16,707 bases of DNA from Caryophanales bacterium UBA3210 (lineage in GTDB: Bacteria; Bacillota_I; Bacilli_A; RFN20; CAG-449). Where the stretch lies: contig DEWM01000030.1 of assembly GCA_002363635.1 (NCBI GenBank), positions 1 to 16,707 of the forward strand. Reading direction: 5' to 3'. Shown here piece after piece: positions 1-7,614 of this stretch. The notes under the pieces were generated by a model, which saw only the letters and a program-made list of their open reading frames with translations, searched no databases and had not been told where the DNA came from. The position numbers and the translations under genes are program-made. How positions within the stretch are numbered: the first letter of the stretch is position 1; every line of letters starts with the position of its first letter.

Positions 1-1
1 A

Positions 2-157
2 AGTGCAAGTTATATTAGAGCAACTTTCGCTGATAGAAAAATTCGTTTAAGATTAAATAAGACAATGAATTATTTAGATCATTTAGAAAAAATGCTTCAA
101 GCAATTAATGATTCATGTATGAATCTTGAAAGGGGTAATCAAAATGAGATTAGATAA
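2..157 (+). CDS. C-terminal end of an unidentified protein (possibly Mfd)
   Basis: The left edge cuts into a reading frame that stays open from base 2 and ends at TAA 155-157, giving 51 residues. The visible part looks like two short beta strands (YIRATF and KIRLRL) followed by an amphipathic helix (YLDHLEKMLQAI). I cannot identify it from so little. In related genomes lacking sporulation genes, mfd (transcription-repair coupling factor) often precedes the S4-domain gene, and strand-strand-helix would fit the end of Mfd. That is inference from position, not recognition. The next gene starts inside this frame with a 14-nt overlap, which supports this being a real upstream gene in the same operon. 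Confidence 0.5.
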   Translation, partial: SASYIRATFADRKIRLRLNKTMNYLDHLEKMLQAINDSCMNLERGNQNEIR

Positions 158-404
158 ATACTTAAAGGTTAGCAGAGTAATTAAACGTAGAACTATTGCT
201 AAAGATATATTAGATTTAGGATTTGTTAAACTAAATGATAGAGTTGCAAAACCCTCTGCTGAAGTTAATGTTGGCGATATTATAGAACTTAAACTCGGTG
301 ATAGATTATATACAATAAGAGTTAAGGCAATAAAAGAATTCGCAAAAAAAGAGCAGGGCGGAGAAATGTATGAAATTATAGAGGATAAGACTATAATTTC
401 ATAG
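144..404 (+). CDS. rqcP: RqcP-like S4-domain RNA-binding protein (YabO/Hsp15 family)
   Basis: An 86-residue protein, almost all of it an S4 RNA-binding fold: MRLDKYLKVSRVIKRRT at the start, then a GFVKLNDRVAKPSAEV stretch and a basic C-terminal strand. In Bacillus the family member RqcP (YabO) binds stalled 50S subunits carrying peptidyl-tRNA and helps RqcH add C-terminal alanine tails for degradation. That function is known for the family and inferred here. I start it at ATG 144 because AAAGGGG (129-135) sits 8 nt upstream and the S4 fold begins exactly there; a TTG at 126 in the same frame would bury that ribosome binding site. It lies just before divIC, as in Bacillus, and stops at TAG 402-404. 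Confidence 0.85.
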   Translation: MRLDKYLKVSRVIKRRTIAKDILDLGFVKLNDRVAKPSAEVNVGDIIELKLGDRLYTIRVKAIKEFAKKEQGGEMYEIIEDKTIIS

Positions 405-410
405 AATAAA

Positions 411-450
411 TTGAAAAGAAAAATATTCGATGTTAAGATATTAATATCTT
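411..450 (+). promoter_or_regulatory. Candidate promoter and 16-bp palindrome before the divIC-like gene
   Basis: TTGAAA (411-416), a 17-nt spacer and TAAGAT (434-439) resemble a sigma-A promoter. The -10 overlaps a perfect 16-bp palindrome, AAGATATTAATATCTT (435-450), which ends directly before the AGGTGAT ribosome binding site (451-457). It could be an operator or a hairpin near the mRNA 5' end. A palindrome of this length is not rare in DNA this AT-rich, so confidence is low. Confidence 0.35.
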
Positions 451-460
451 AGGTGATTAT

Positions 461-748
461 ATGAGCAAGATTCGTAGTAAAGCTGAAAATAGAACTATAA
501 GCATAATCGCAATAATAATATTTGTTATTTCGATTGTTTTAGTTATTGCGTCAGTTATATGGATAATGAATCTATATAAAGAAAACGATAGATTAAATCA
601 TATTAAAGATAACCTAGTTCGACAGATTGAAAATCAAAGTGATTATAAAGAACTCCACGAAGATCAATATTACACAGTATATGTTGAAGATGATTATGCT
701 GTATTTAATGATACTCAAGGAGATCCATTAATTGTTTATTCAAAATAA
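461..748 (+). CDS. divIC: DivIC/FtsB-like septum formation initiator
   Basis: A 95-residue single-pass membrane protein: a short basic cytoplasmic N-terminus (residues 1-11), one strongly hydrophobic segment (about 12-36), then a short charged helix (LYKENDRLNHIKDNLVRQIE, about 38-57) as in the FtsB/DivIC/FtsL coiled coils, and a small C-terminal extracellular part. Family members join FtsL and DivIB/FtsQ at the division site and help activate septal cell-wall synthesis. The AGGTGAT site at 451-457 supports ATG 461. Position between an S4 protein and tilS matches Bacillus divIC. The coiled coil is short and the sequence diverged, so the call rests on architecture plus gene order. Confidence 0.72.
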   Translation: MSKIRSKAENRTISIIAIIIFVISIVLVIASVIWIMNLYKENDRLNHIKDNLVRQIENQSDYKELHEDQYYTVYVEDDYAVFNDTQGDPLIVYSK

Positions 749-771
749 CTAGGGTTAAACCTAGTTTTTTT
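747..771 (+). terminator. Rho-independent terminator after the divIC-like gene
   Basis: Stem AACTAGG (747-753) / CCTAGTT (760-766) with a 6-nt loop, running into a T run (765-771). It starts on the stop codon of the division gene. No promoter is visible between it and tilS 14 nt further on, so it may only attenuate transcription into tilS. Confidence 0.75.
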
Positions 772-784
772 ACGGAAAAAGTTT

Positions 785-2005
785 ATGAATTTTAAATACG
801 ATAAAAAAGAAAAATACATTGTTGCAGTTTCAGGCGGGCCAGATTCTATGGCTCTTTTAAACATGCTTTATAATGATGGGTATACTAGTTTAATTGTATG
901 TCATGTTAATTATCATCGCCGTAAAGAATCTAATTATGAGCAAAAACAAGTATCAGCTTGGGCAATTAATCATAATTTAAAAATTGAAGTCTTAGACACT
1001 TCTAATTTGCTTCCAAAAGGTAATTTCCAAGCATGGGCAAGAGATGTTAGATATAAATTCTTTAAGGCTACATATATTAATGAAAATGCAAAAGGATTAT
1101 TTATCGCGCATAACTTAGATGATAACTTAGAAACATACTTGCTTCAGAAGAAAAAAAGTGGATTTTATCCTTATTACGGTTTAAAAGAAGAATCTATATA
1201 TCTAAATATGTATGTATATCGTCCTTTGCTATCTATTAGAAAGAAAGATCTTTTAGAATATTGTAAAAACAATAATGTATTTTATAGTATAGATTCATCT
1301 AATTTAGAAAATCATTATTCTAGAAACATTATTCGCCACTGTATTGTAGAAAATATTTCTAAAGAAGATTTAGATAATTTGCTTTTAGAGATTGCAAATA
1401 AAAATGAATATAACAACATAATTAATAACAAGATTGATGAATTAGATAAAAATGGTATTAAATTATCCGATTTTTCGCTAGTTGACGATAAAGAAACTTT
1501 TATCTATTTGTATCTAATTAAAAATAGCGGACTTTTTTCGAGAAAACTAACACATTATTACGTAAAAGAGTGCCTAAATGTTATTAAAAGCAACAAACCA
1601 AATGCTCAGATTAAATTTAGTGATTACGTGTATCTAGTTAAATATTATGATAAGTTCAAATTGGTAAGATTAAGAAAGCCATTTGATTATGTTATTGATA
1701 AACCTCAGGTTGTAGATAACGATATAGTTAGCTGTAACTTAACAGGTGATTTATCTTTTTTTAAGATTACTGAAGACTCATTCCCTTTGAGACTTAGAAC
1801 AGCAAAAGAAAATGATGTTGTTAAAATCGGAAACCTAGTCAAACAAGTTAATAGATTATTTATTGATTATAAAGTGCCAAAATGGCAAAGAGTTCAATAT
1901 CCTGTTTTGGTAGATAAAAATGATAAGATTGTTTATTTACCAATTTATAATTCAATCACACAAAAAAATATAGCAGACAAGATAATGTTTGTGATAAAAT
2001 GGTAA
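785..2005 (+). CDS. tilS: tRNA(Ile)-lysidine synthetase TilS
   Basis: A 406-residue cytoplasmic ATPase of the PP-loop family that converts the wobble cytidine of the CAU-anticodon tRNA-Ile to lysidine, so that it reads AUA and accepts isoleucine; essential in most bacteria. Visible motifs: the PP-loop SGGPDS (residues 16-21), ARDVRYKFF (about 85-93), HNLDDNLET (109-117) and SRNIIR (179-184), all typical of TilS. About 200 further residues form the linker and C-terminal tRNA-binding region, within the normal family length. The ribosome binding site is weak (GGA at 774-776 in GGAAAAAG), and the gene follows a terminator hairpin with no obvious promoter, suggesting low expression by read-through. 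AUA codons occur in these genes, consistent with a need for lysidine. Confidence 0.93.
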   Translation: MNFKYDKKEKYIVAVSGGPDSMALLNMLYNDGYTSLIVCHVNYHRRKESNYEQKQVSAWAINHNLKIEVLDTSNLLPKGNFQAWARDVRYKFFKATYINENAKGLFIAHNLDDNLETYLLQKKKSGFYPYYGLKEESIYLNMYVYRPLLSIRKKDLLEYCKNNNVFYSIDSSNLENHYSRNIIRHCIVENISKEDLDNLLLEIANKNEYNNIINNKIDELDKNGIKLSDFSLVDDKETFIYLYLIKNSGLFSRKLTHYYVKECLNVIKSNKPNAQIKFSDYVYLVKYYDKFKLVRLRKPFDYVIDKPQVVDNDIVSCNLTGDLSFFKITEDSFPLRLRTAKENDVVKIGNLVKQVNRLFIDYKVPKWQRVQYPVLVDKNDKIVYLPIYNSITQKNIADKIMFVIKW

Positions 2006-2030
2006 TCACATTGTATTATTAATAATACAA
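1992..2030 (+). promoter_or_regulatory. Extended -10 promoter candidate and perfect 20-bp palindrome before ftsH
   Basis: TTGTATTATTAATAATACAA (2011-2030) is a perfect 20-bp palindrome. Flanking CAC (2007-2009) and GTG (2031-2033) can extend it with a single bulged A. It ends 6 nt before the AAGGAGG ribosome binding site of ftsH (2036-2042). Just upstream, TGATAAAAT (1992-2000) at the end of tilS fits an extended -10 element, which would place the transcript start about 4 nt before the palindrome. There is no T run after it, so it is not a terminator. An operator or a 5' mRNA hairpin are the likely readings. Confidence 0.5.
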
Positions 2031-2048
2031 GTGTCAAGGAGGTTAAAA

Positions 2049-4130
2049 ATGAATAATAATGGCAAAAAGAAAACTTCTTGGATAGGGTACGTTCTCCCAT
2101 ATTTAATTATTGCTGTAATTATCGTCGTAGTTGTAGCAGTATTTAATATGAATGGTAAGATGAACAAGACATACACAGAAGCGGATATTATTCCTACTTT
2201 CTACTCATCAGAAAAAACAGATGAAGAAAATGCAACAAATCTTGCTAATTCTGTATTAATGAAAGACGATGTTAAGGAATTAAAAATCGCTTACTATAAT
2301 TCATTTGTTAGTATTCAAGGTACAATCAAATCTGCTGATTCTACTAATCAATACTATACATTCAGTGCAAGTTTAAATAATTCGCAAAAAACATTAGATA
2401 CATTAAGTTTTATCCTTTCACATAGAACTTATACATCAAATGATGGAACTGTTATTGCATATTACTCTGAAAAATCATCTCAGTGTAATGTAACTGTAAC
2501 AAACCCATATGCATCTAACTTCTGGACTGATTATTTCCCAATGATTTTATTATCAGTATTAAGCATTGGTGCAATTATCTTCTTATTCACTAGAATGAGC
2601 GGTGCTGTTAAGAATTCAAATAATCAAGCTTTAGATTTTAATAAATCAAGAGCAAAACGTGAAGATTCATCTTCTGTAAGATTTGATGATGTTGCTGGCT
2701 GCGACGAAGAAAAAGCAGAAATGATGGAACTCGTTGATTATTTAAAGAATCCAGTAAAATACGCAAATGCTGGTGCTAAATTACCAAAAGGTATTTTACT
2801 TGTTGGTAATCCAGGTACAGGTAAAACTTTACTTGCTAAGGCTGTAGCAGGTGAAGCACACGTTCCTTTCTATTCAATCTCTGGCTCAGATTTCGTAGAA
2901 ATGTTCGTTGGTGTTGGTGCAGGACGTGTTAGAGACATGTTCAAAAAAGCAAAACAAACTGCACCATGTTTAATCTTTATTGATGAAATTGATGCTGTCG
3001 GTAGACAAAGAGGCGCAGGCTTAGGTGGCGGTAACGATGAACGTGAACAAACACTTAACCAGTTACTCGTTGAAATGGATGGCTTCGAAGATAACTCAGG
3101 TATTATTGTAATTGCTGCAACAAACCGTGCAGATATTCTTGACCCAGCTCTTATGAGAGCAGGTCGTTTCGATAGACAAATCACAGTTGGTTTACCAGAT
3201 AGATTTGGCCGTGAAGCAATCTTAAAGGTCCATGGACGTAATAAAAAGATTGATGAAACAGTAAATTGGGCTAATGTTGCAAAGAGAACTGTTGGTTTCT
3301 CTGGCGCTGATTTAGCAAATATTGTTAATGAAGCTGCAATCTTAGCAGTAAGAAACAAAAAGAAATTTATTTCTATTAAAGAAATTGATGAAGCAATTGA
3401 TAGACGTATTGCAGGCCCTGCAAAGAAATCAAAACACTTAAATGAACTTGAAAGACGTACAGTTGCTTACCACGAAGCAGGTCATGCAATTATTGGCTTA
3501 ACATTACCTGCAAGTGATGTTGTACAAAAAGTTACTATCGTTCCAAGAGGTACTGCAGGCGGTTATGTTATGTCTGTTCCTGAAGATGATAGATTCTTAA
3601 TGACAAAAGAAGAATTAATCGCAGAAATCACTGGTTTACTTGGTGGTAGATCTTCTGAAGAAGTCTTCTGCAAAGATATTTCAACTGGTGCTTCAAACGA
3701 TATTGAAAGAGCAACAAGAATTGCTAGAGCAATGGTTGTTGAATATGGTATGTCTGCATTAGGTCCAGTTCAATATGAATCTAATAGTGGATCAGTATTC
3801 TTAGGTAGAGACTACACTTCTAACCAAAAGAACTTTGCAAACCAAATTGCAAACGAAATTGATAAAGAAGTTAGAACTATTATCGAAACAGCTCATGAAG
3901 CTGCAATTAAGATTATTAATGAAAGAAAAGATGACGTTATTTTAATCGCAGAAACTTTACTTGAAGTTGAAACATTAAATGGCGAAGAAATCGAATATTT
4001 ATTAAAGAATCGTAAACTTCCAGACTACACTGAAAAGAAAGTTGAAGAAGCTAACGCAAATGCAACAGTAGTAGAGAATACTGAAGCAAAAGTCGAAACA
4101 AATAGTTCCGACGATAAAAAAGCTGAATAA
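2049..4130 (+). CDS. ftsH: ATP-dependent zinc metalloprotease FtsH
   Basis: A 693-residue membrane-anchored AAA protease that extracts and degrades misfolded membrane proteins and some regulators. Domains in order: membrane segment at about 13-32, external domain about 35-160, second membrane segment about 163-181, AAA ATPase (Walker A GNPGTGKT 253-260; Walker B LIFIDE 308-313; [10 protein letters not shown] 337-346; arginine-finger region [19 protein letters not shown] 357-375), then the peptidase with HEAGH zinc site (475-479) and likely third ligand Asp551. The tail after about 660 is charged and low-complexity. ATG 2049 is chosen because AAGGAGG (2036-2042) sits 6 nt upstream; an in-frame GTG at 2031 would overlap that site. 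Walker A has Asn where most FtsH have Pro. In Bacillus, hpt lies between tilS and ftsH; here nothing does. Confidence 0.97.
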   Translation: MNNNGKKKTSWIGYVLPYLIIAVIIVVVVAVFNMNGKMNKTYTEADIIPTFYSSEKTDEENATNLANSVLMKDDVKELKIAYYNSFVSIQGTIKSADSTNQYYTFSASLNNSQKTLDTLSFILSHRTYTSNDGTVIAYYSEKSSQCNVTVTNPYASNFWTDYFPMILLSVLSIGAIIFLFTRMSGAVKNSNNQALDFNKSRAKREDSSSVRFDDVAGCDEEKAEMMELVDYLKNPVKYANAGAKLPKGILLVGNPGTGKTLLAKAVAGEAHVPFYSISGSDFVEMFVGVGAGRVRDMFKKAKQTAPCLIFIDEIDAVGRQRGAGLGGGNDEREQTLNQLLVEMDGFEDNSGIIVIAATNRADILDPALMRAGRFDRQITVGLPDRFGREAILKVHGRNKKIDETVNWANVAKRTVGFSGADLANIVNEAAILAVRNKKKFISIKEIDEAIDRRIAGPAKKSKHLNELERRTVAYHEAGHAIIGLTLPASDVVQKVTIVPRGTAGGYVMSVPEDDRFLMTKEELIAEITGLLGGRSSEEVFCKDISTGASNDIERATRIARAMVVEYGMSALGPVQYESNSGSVFLGRDYTSNQKNFANQIANEIDKEVRTIIETAHEAAIKIINERKDDVILIAETLLEVETLNGEEIEYLLKNRKLPDYTEKKVEEANANATVVENTEAKVETNSSDDKKAE

Positions 4131-4147
4131 GCTTAGATATTGATAAT

Positions 4148-4170
4148 AAGGCACCTCTATGGTGCCTTTA
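4148..4170 (+). terminator. Hairpin after ftsH, weak terminator
   Basis: Eight-pair stem AAGGCACC (4148-4155) / GGTGCCTT (4161-4168) with a 5-nt loop. The tail TTTACTTTG has a broken T run, so termination is probably partial and the dihydrouridine synthase may be read from the ftsH transcript. Confidence 0.6.
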
Positions 4171-4186
4171 CTTTGTAAAGGAATAT

Positions 4187-5167
4187 ATGAAAGAGTTAAA
4201 GATAGGTAATGTAGTTTTAGATAACCCTGTAATTCTTGCTCCTATGGCAGGAATTACTAATTTTGCATATCGTAAAATGCTAAAAGAATTTGGTTGCGGT
4301 TTAGTAGTTACTGAAATGATTTCAGATCATGGATTAATTTATGGTAATGATGAAACTAAAAACATGCTTTATACAAAAGATGAAAAACCATTATCTATTC
4401 AATTATTCGGTGGTGACAAAGAAAGTATGGTTAAAGCCACTCATATTCTTTGTGATAATTATGATTTCGATATTCTTGATTTAAATATGGGATGCCCTGT
4501 ATTAAAAGTGGTTAAAGGTAATTCTGGTTCATCTTGGTTAAAAGAAGATAGACAAGAAGAATTATATGATACTGTTAAAGCAATAGTTGAAGCATCAACT
4601 AAACCAGTTACAGTTAAAATTAGAATTGGTTGGGATGAATCTTCTATCACTGCTATAGAAACTTGCAAGATTCTCGAAAAAGCTGGTGTTAGTTTAATTG
4701 CTGTACATGGTAGAACTCGTTCTCAATTTTATAGCGGGTCAACAAATTATGAAATTATTAAAAAATGTAAAGAAAGTGTTAATATCCCAGTTATTGCTAA
4801 TGGTGATATTAATTCAGTTGATGATGCGATAAGAGTCCTTGAATACACAGGATGTGATGGAATTATGATTGGAAGAGGTGCTTTAGGTAATCCAAATCTA
4901 ATTAGACAATTAGTTACATATTTCAAAACTGGAGAAAGAGTTGGGGAATCAACTTTAAATGAACAAGTCGAATATTGTAAAAAACACTATAACTATTTAA
5001 TGGAATTAAAAGGTGAATTTAGAGCAACTGCAGAGATGCGTGGACTTGCTTCACACTATTTTAAAGGCTTTGAAGGCGCTAAAGCATATCGTGGAAGATT
5101 ATCTCAATGTAAGTCAAAAAATGACTTTATGAGTGTAATGGAAGAGATTATTGCGCAAAACAAGTAG
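4187..5167 (+). CDS. dusB: tRNA-dihydrouridine synthase (Dus family)
   Basis: A 326-residue FMN-dependent TIM-barrel enzyme that reduces uridine to dihydrouridine in tRNA loops using NADPH. Motifs: LAPMAGITNFAYRKML (17-32, FMN-binding start of the barrel), DLNMGCPVLKVVK (98-110) with probable catalytic Cys103, VKIRIGWD, VHGRTRSQFYSG, IANGDI and GIMIGRGALGNP (phosphate grip). It lacks extra domains, and the length is normal for the DusB-type enzymes of Bacillota; the subfamily letter is assigned by analogy with the dus gene preceding lysS in Bacillus. Ribosome binding site AAAGGA (4177-4182) lies 4 nt before the ATG. Stop is TAG. Confidence 0.92.
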   Translation: MKELKIGNVVLDNPVILAPMAGITNFAYRKMLKEFGCGLVVTEMISDHGLIYGNDETKNMLYTKDEKPLSIQLFGGDKESMVKATHILCDNYDFDILDLNMGCPVLKVVKGNSGSSWLKEDRQEELYDTVKAIVEASTKPVTVKIRIGWDESSITAIETCKILEKAGVSLIAVHGRTRSQFYSGSTNYEIIKKCKESVNIPVIANGDINSVDDAIRVLEYTGCDGIMIGRGALGNPNLIRQLVTYFKTGERVGESTLNEQVEYCKKHYNYLMELKGEFRATAEMRGLASHYFKGFEGAKAYRGRLSQCKSKNDFMSVMEEIIAQNK

Positions 5168-5173
5168 TTTAGT

Positions 5174-5202
5174 TTGATTATATTTATATTTTTAGTTAAA
5201 AT
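5174..5202 (+). promoter_or_regulatory. Candidate sigma-A promoter of lysS
   Basis: TTGATT (5174-5179), 17-nt spacer, TAAAAT (5197-5202), in the 67-nt gap before lysS. A 9-bp inverted repeat, TTATATTTT (5184-5192) / AAAATATAA (5198-5206), covers the spacer and the -10; in such AT-rich DNA this may be chance. Confidence 0.55.
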
Positions 5203-5234
5203 ATAAGCGACTCAAGAAAGTAAAGGAGTAAATT

Positions 5235-6815
5235 ATGGAAGAAAAGTTAAATGACCAAGAACTTGCTAGAAGAGCAAAGATCGAAAAATTAAAAGAATTA
5301 GGAATCGATCCATTCGGACAAGCTTACGACAGAACACACTACTCAACTGATGTACAAAAAGTAGTAGCAGACTTCTTAAAAGAAAAAGGTATTGAATCAA
5401 TTAATACTGAAGACAAATCAGAAGAACACAAAGCATTTATGAATCAATTACATGAAGAATTAGATTCACGTAATGTTAATGTTTCTATCGCTGGTAGAAT
5501 TATGTTTATCCGTAAAATGGGTAAAGCATCATTCTTCTCATTACAAGATGTTAAAGGTAAACAACAAGTTTATATTTCAATCAATGATGTAGGTGAAGAT
5601 ACATATAATTTATTTAAGATGGCAGATATCGGCGATATCGTCGGTGTTAAGGGTAAAGTTATGATTACTCAAACAGGTGCTGCTACAGTTAAATGTTTCG
5701 AATATACTCACTTAACAAAATCTTTAAGACCATTACCAGAAAAGTTCCATGGCTTAACAGATAAAGAAGAAAGATATAGAAGAAGATACGTCGACTTAAT
5801 TATGAATGAAGACGCTAAGAGAGTTGCTCTTTTAAGACCAAGAATCATTCGTTCAATGCAGGCATACTTTGATGAACAAGGATTTACTGAAGTTGAAACT
5901 CCTGTATTACAATCAATCCAGGGTGGTGCAACAGCTAGACCATTCATTACTCATCACAACGCATTAGATAAAGATTTCTATTTACGTATTGCTACAGAAT
6001 TACCTTTAAAGAGATTAATCGTCGGTGGACTTGAAAAAGTTTATGAATTCGGTAGATTATTCAGAAATGAAGGTATGGACTTAACACATAACCCAGAATT
6101 CACAACTGTTGAATTATATGAAGCTTATGGTGATTTATCATCAATGATGAAATTAACAGAAGGCGTCATTAGAAATGCAGCAGATAAGGTTATTGGTAAA
6201 GAACAATTCATTAACATCTTTAATCCAGAAGGAGAAAAGATTGATATTTCAAAACCATTCAGAGTTGTTACTATGTGCGATATGATTAAAGAAGTTAAGG
6301 GTATTGACTTCAAGAACAACAATTACACATTAGAAGAAGCAAAAGAACTTGCTAAAGCTAATGGAATTGAAGTTGAACCTCACTTTACAGTAGGTCATAT
6401 CATTGACGCATTCTTCGAAACATTCTGTGAAGAAAAATTAATTCAACCAACATTCTTATGTGGTCACCCAGTAGAAATTTCTCCATTAACAAAGAAAGAT
6501 CCTAATGACCCTAGATTCGTTCAAAGATTTGAATTATACATTGGTGGACATGAATTTGCTAATGCATATACTGAATTAAACGACCCTCTTGATCAAAGAG
6601 AAAGATTCCAAGAACAACTTAAAGAAAGAGAAGCTGGTAATGATGAAGCTAACGAAATCGACTTTGATTTCTTAGAAGCTCTCGATTACGGTATGGCTCC
6701 AACTGGCGGCGTTGGTATTGGTATTGATAGACTTGTCATGTTCTTAACAGAACAAACATCTATTAGAGAAGTTATTCTCTTCCCACAAATGAAGAACAGA
6801 GATTCACAAAACTAA
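5235..6815 (+). CDS. lysS: Lysyl-tRNA synthetase, class II
   Basis: A 526-residue aminoacyl-tRNA synthetase that charges tRNA-Lys. N-terminal OB-fold anticodon-binding domain (about 80-155, with the typical VSIAGRIMFIRKMGKASFF), then the class II catalytic core: motif 1 around 198-226 (RPRIIRSMQAYFDEQGFTEVE...), motif 2 around 273-292 (GRLFRNEGMDLTHNPEFTTV), motif 3 around 491-504 (GGVGIGIDRLVMFL) and a LFPQMK ending. It is about 30 residues longer than most bacterial LysRS. The extra length lies before the OB fold (roughly 45-80), a charged helical stretch between the usual ELGIDPF and VNVSIAGR blocks. Ribosome binding site AAAGGAG (5222-5228). It closes the housekeeping cluster, as in Bacillus. 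Confidence 0.97.
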   Translation: MEEKLNDQELARRAKIEKLKELGIDPFGQAYDRTHYSTDVQKVVADFLKEKGIESINTEDKSEEHKAFMNQLHEELDSRNVNVSIAGRIMFIRKMGKASFFSLQDVKGKQQVYISINDVGEDTYNLFKMADIGDIVGVKGKVMITQTGAATVKCFEYTHLTKSLRPLPEKFHGLTDKEERYRRRYVDLIMNEDAKRVALLRPRIIRSMQAYFDEQGFTEVETPVLQSIQGGATARPFITHHNALDKDFYLRIATELPLKRLIVGGLEKVYEFGRLFRNEGMDLTHNPEFTTVELYEAYGDLSSMMKLTEGVIRNAADKVIGKEQFINIFNPEGEKIDISKPFRVVTMCDMIKEVKGIDFKNNNYTLEEAKELAKANGIEVEPHFTVGHIIDAFFETFCEEKLIQPTFLCGHPVEISPLTKKDPNDPRFVQRFELYIGGHEFANAYTELNDPLDQRERFQEQLKEREAGNDEANEIDFDFLEALDYGMAPTGGVGIGIDRLVMFLTEQTSIREVILFPQMKNRDSQN

Positions 6816-6824
6816 TAAAACAAT

Positions 6825-6850
6825 AAAAGCTTCCGTTTGGAAGCTTTTTT
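6825..6850 (+). terminator. Strong terminator after lysS, probably two-way
   Basis: Ten-pair stem AAAAGCTTCC (6825-6834) / GGAAGCTTTT (6839-6848), GTTT loop, T run to 6850. Read from the other strand it also has a TTTTATTG tail, so it can end the minus-strand tetR transcript too. Confidence 0.88.
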
Positions 6851-6895
6851 AATACTTTAATTATAAGTTTTTTCGTAAAAACTTGTGTTTTTTAA

Positions 6896-7462
6896 TTAGA
6901 TATCAAAACATTTCTTGAGCATATCTCTAAGAACAAACGCTAATTCTTTAGTAGATAAATCATAATTAGCATTAATCCATTTAACTATGATTGAGTATGC
7001 TCCACTCATATAGAATGTACCACAATAAATTAATTGAGTGATATTTGATGTAGGTATAGAAACCTTTTCACTTAAGATTGTTTTGATTAATGTTGCTTGA
7101 CCTACTTTTGATATTAACTTTTCTGAAAATGATGGGTCTGCTTGTAACCCTAGTAAGACTTTAAATCTTTCGTGATTGTCTTTAACCTCTATTAAAAAAT
7201 GATCAATGTAATCAATGATATTATCTGATGGAATATCTAATGAAAATGAATTGATAATTAAATCAATTGTTTCTTCTTCGATAACTGATAATAATTCGAC
7301 AGGATCTTTATAATAAACATAAAAAGTAGATCTATTTACTTCTGCTTTTTCACATATTTTTTTAACTGTAATTGAATTGAAACTTTCTTTAAGTAATAAA
7401 TCTATTAACGCATTTTTTATTAATGATTTAGTATGTTGAGAACGTTTATTTTCTAATGTCAT
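6896..7462 (-). CDS. TetR/AcrR-family transcriptional regulator
   Basis: A 188-residue repressor-type protein. The N-terminal helix-turn-helix is typical: TKSLIKNALIDLLLKE (11-26), then SITVKKICEKAEVNRSTFYVYYKD (30-53). The C-terminal ligand/dimer domain is mostly helical and not assignable to a named regulator; the overall form resembles DhaS-like Bacillota TetR proteins. Minus-strand ribosome binding site GAGGGAGA (complement 7471-7478) lies about 8 nt before the ATG. It is divergent from htpG. A palindrome in the shared region (7494-7504) is a candidate site for its own control. Its target is unknown; htpG has its own HrcA site, so the neighbour need not be the target. Confidence 0.9.
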   Translation of the reverse strand: MTLENKRSQHTKSLIKNALIDLLLKESFNSITVKKICEKAEVNRSTFYVYYKDPVELLSVIEEETIDLIINSFSLDIPSDNIIDYIDHFLIEVKDNHERFKVLLGLQADPSFSEKLISKVGQATLIKTILSEKVSIPTSNITQLIYCGTFYMSGAYSIIVKWINANYDLSTKELAFVLRDMLKKCFDI

Positions 7463-7493
7463 AAATAAAATCTCCCTCTATGTTTCTATATTA

Positions 7494-7504
7494 CAAAGAC
7501 TTTG
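7494..7504. promoter_or_regulatory. Candidate TetR operator, CAAAGACTTTG
   Basis: An 11-bp palindrome with one central base, 32 nt upstream of the tetR start. A weak minus-strand -10 (TAATAT, complement 7488-7493) abuts it, so a bound protein would block tetR transcription. It is short and could be chance. Confidence 0.3.
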
Positions 7505-7536
7505 AAAAAAATAAAACTAAAAAGTTATTTAGAATG

Positions 7537-7564
7537 TTGACATTAATTGAAATGGGACTACAAT
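7537..7564 (+). promoter_or_regulatory. Sigma-A promoter of htpG
   Basis: TTGACA (7537-7542), a perfect -35 box, a 16-nt spacer and TACAAT (7559-7564). The predicted start, near 7571, lies a few bases before the CIRCE element. Confidence 0.85.
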
Positions 7565-7574
7565 AATATATGAA

Positions 7575-7601
7575 TTAGCACTCGAAACAGCTGAGTGCTA
7601 A
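7575..7601. promoter_or_regulatory. CIRCE operator (HrcA-binding site) of htpG
   Basis: TTAGCACTC (7575-7583), nine bases, GAGTGCTAA (7593-7601): an exact match to the CIRCE consensus bound by the heat-shock repressor HrcA. It begins just after the predicted transcript start, and its last base begins the AAGGGAGG ribosome binding site (7601-7608). HrcA binding would block transcription, and the dyad in the mRNA could also affect stability or translation. Confidence 0.97.
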
Positions 7602-7614
7602 AGGGAGGCTTATA

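Noticed and set aside
2870..3358. A 162-codon open frame on the minus strand
   Set aside because: It lies wholly inside the FtsH ATPase domain, has no ribosome binding site, and its translation looks like the reverse reading of FtsH codons.
6865..6884. Hairpin AAGTTTTT/AAAAACTT as the tetR terminator
   Set aside because: It has no T run after it on the minus strand and only two G-C pairs; the lysS hairpin at 6825-6850 is a better shared terminator.
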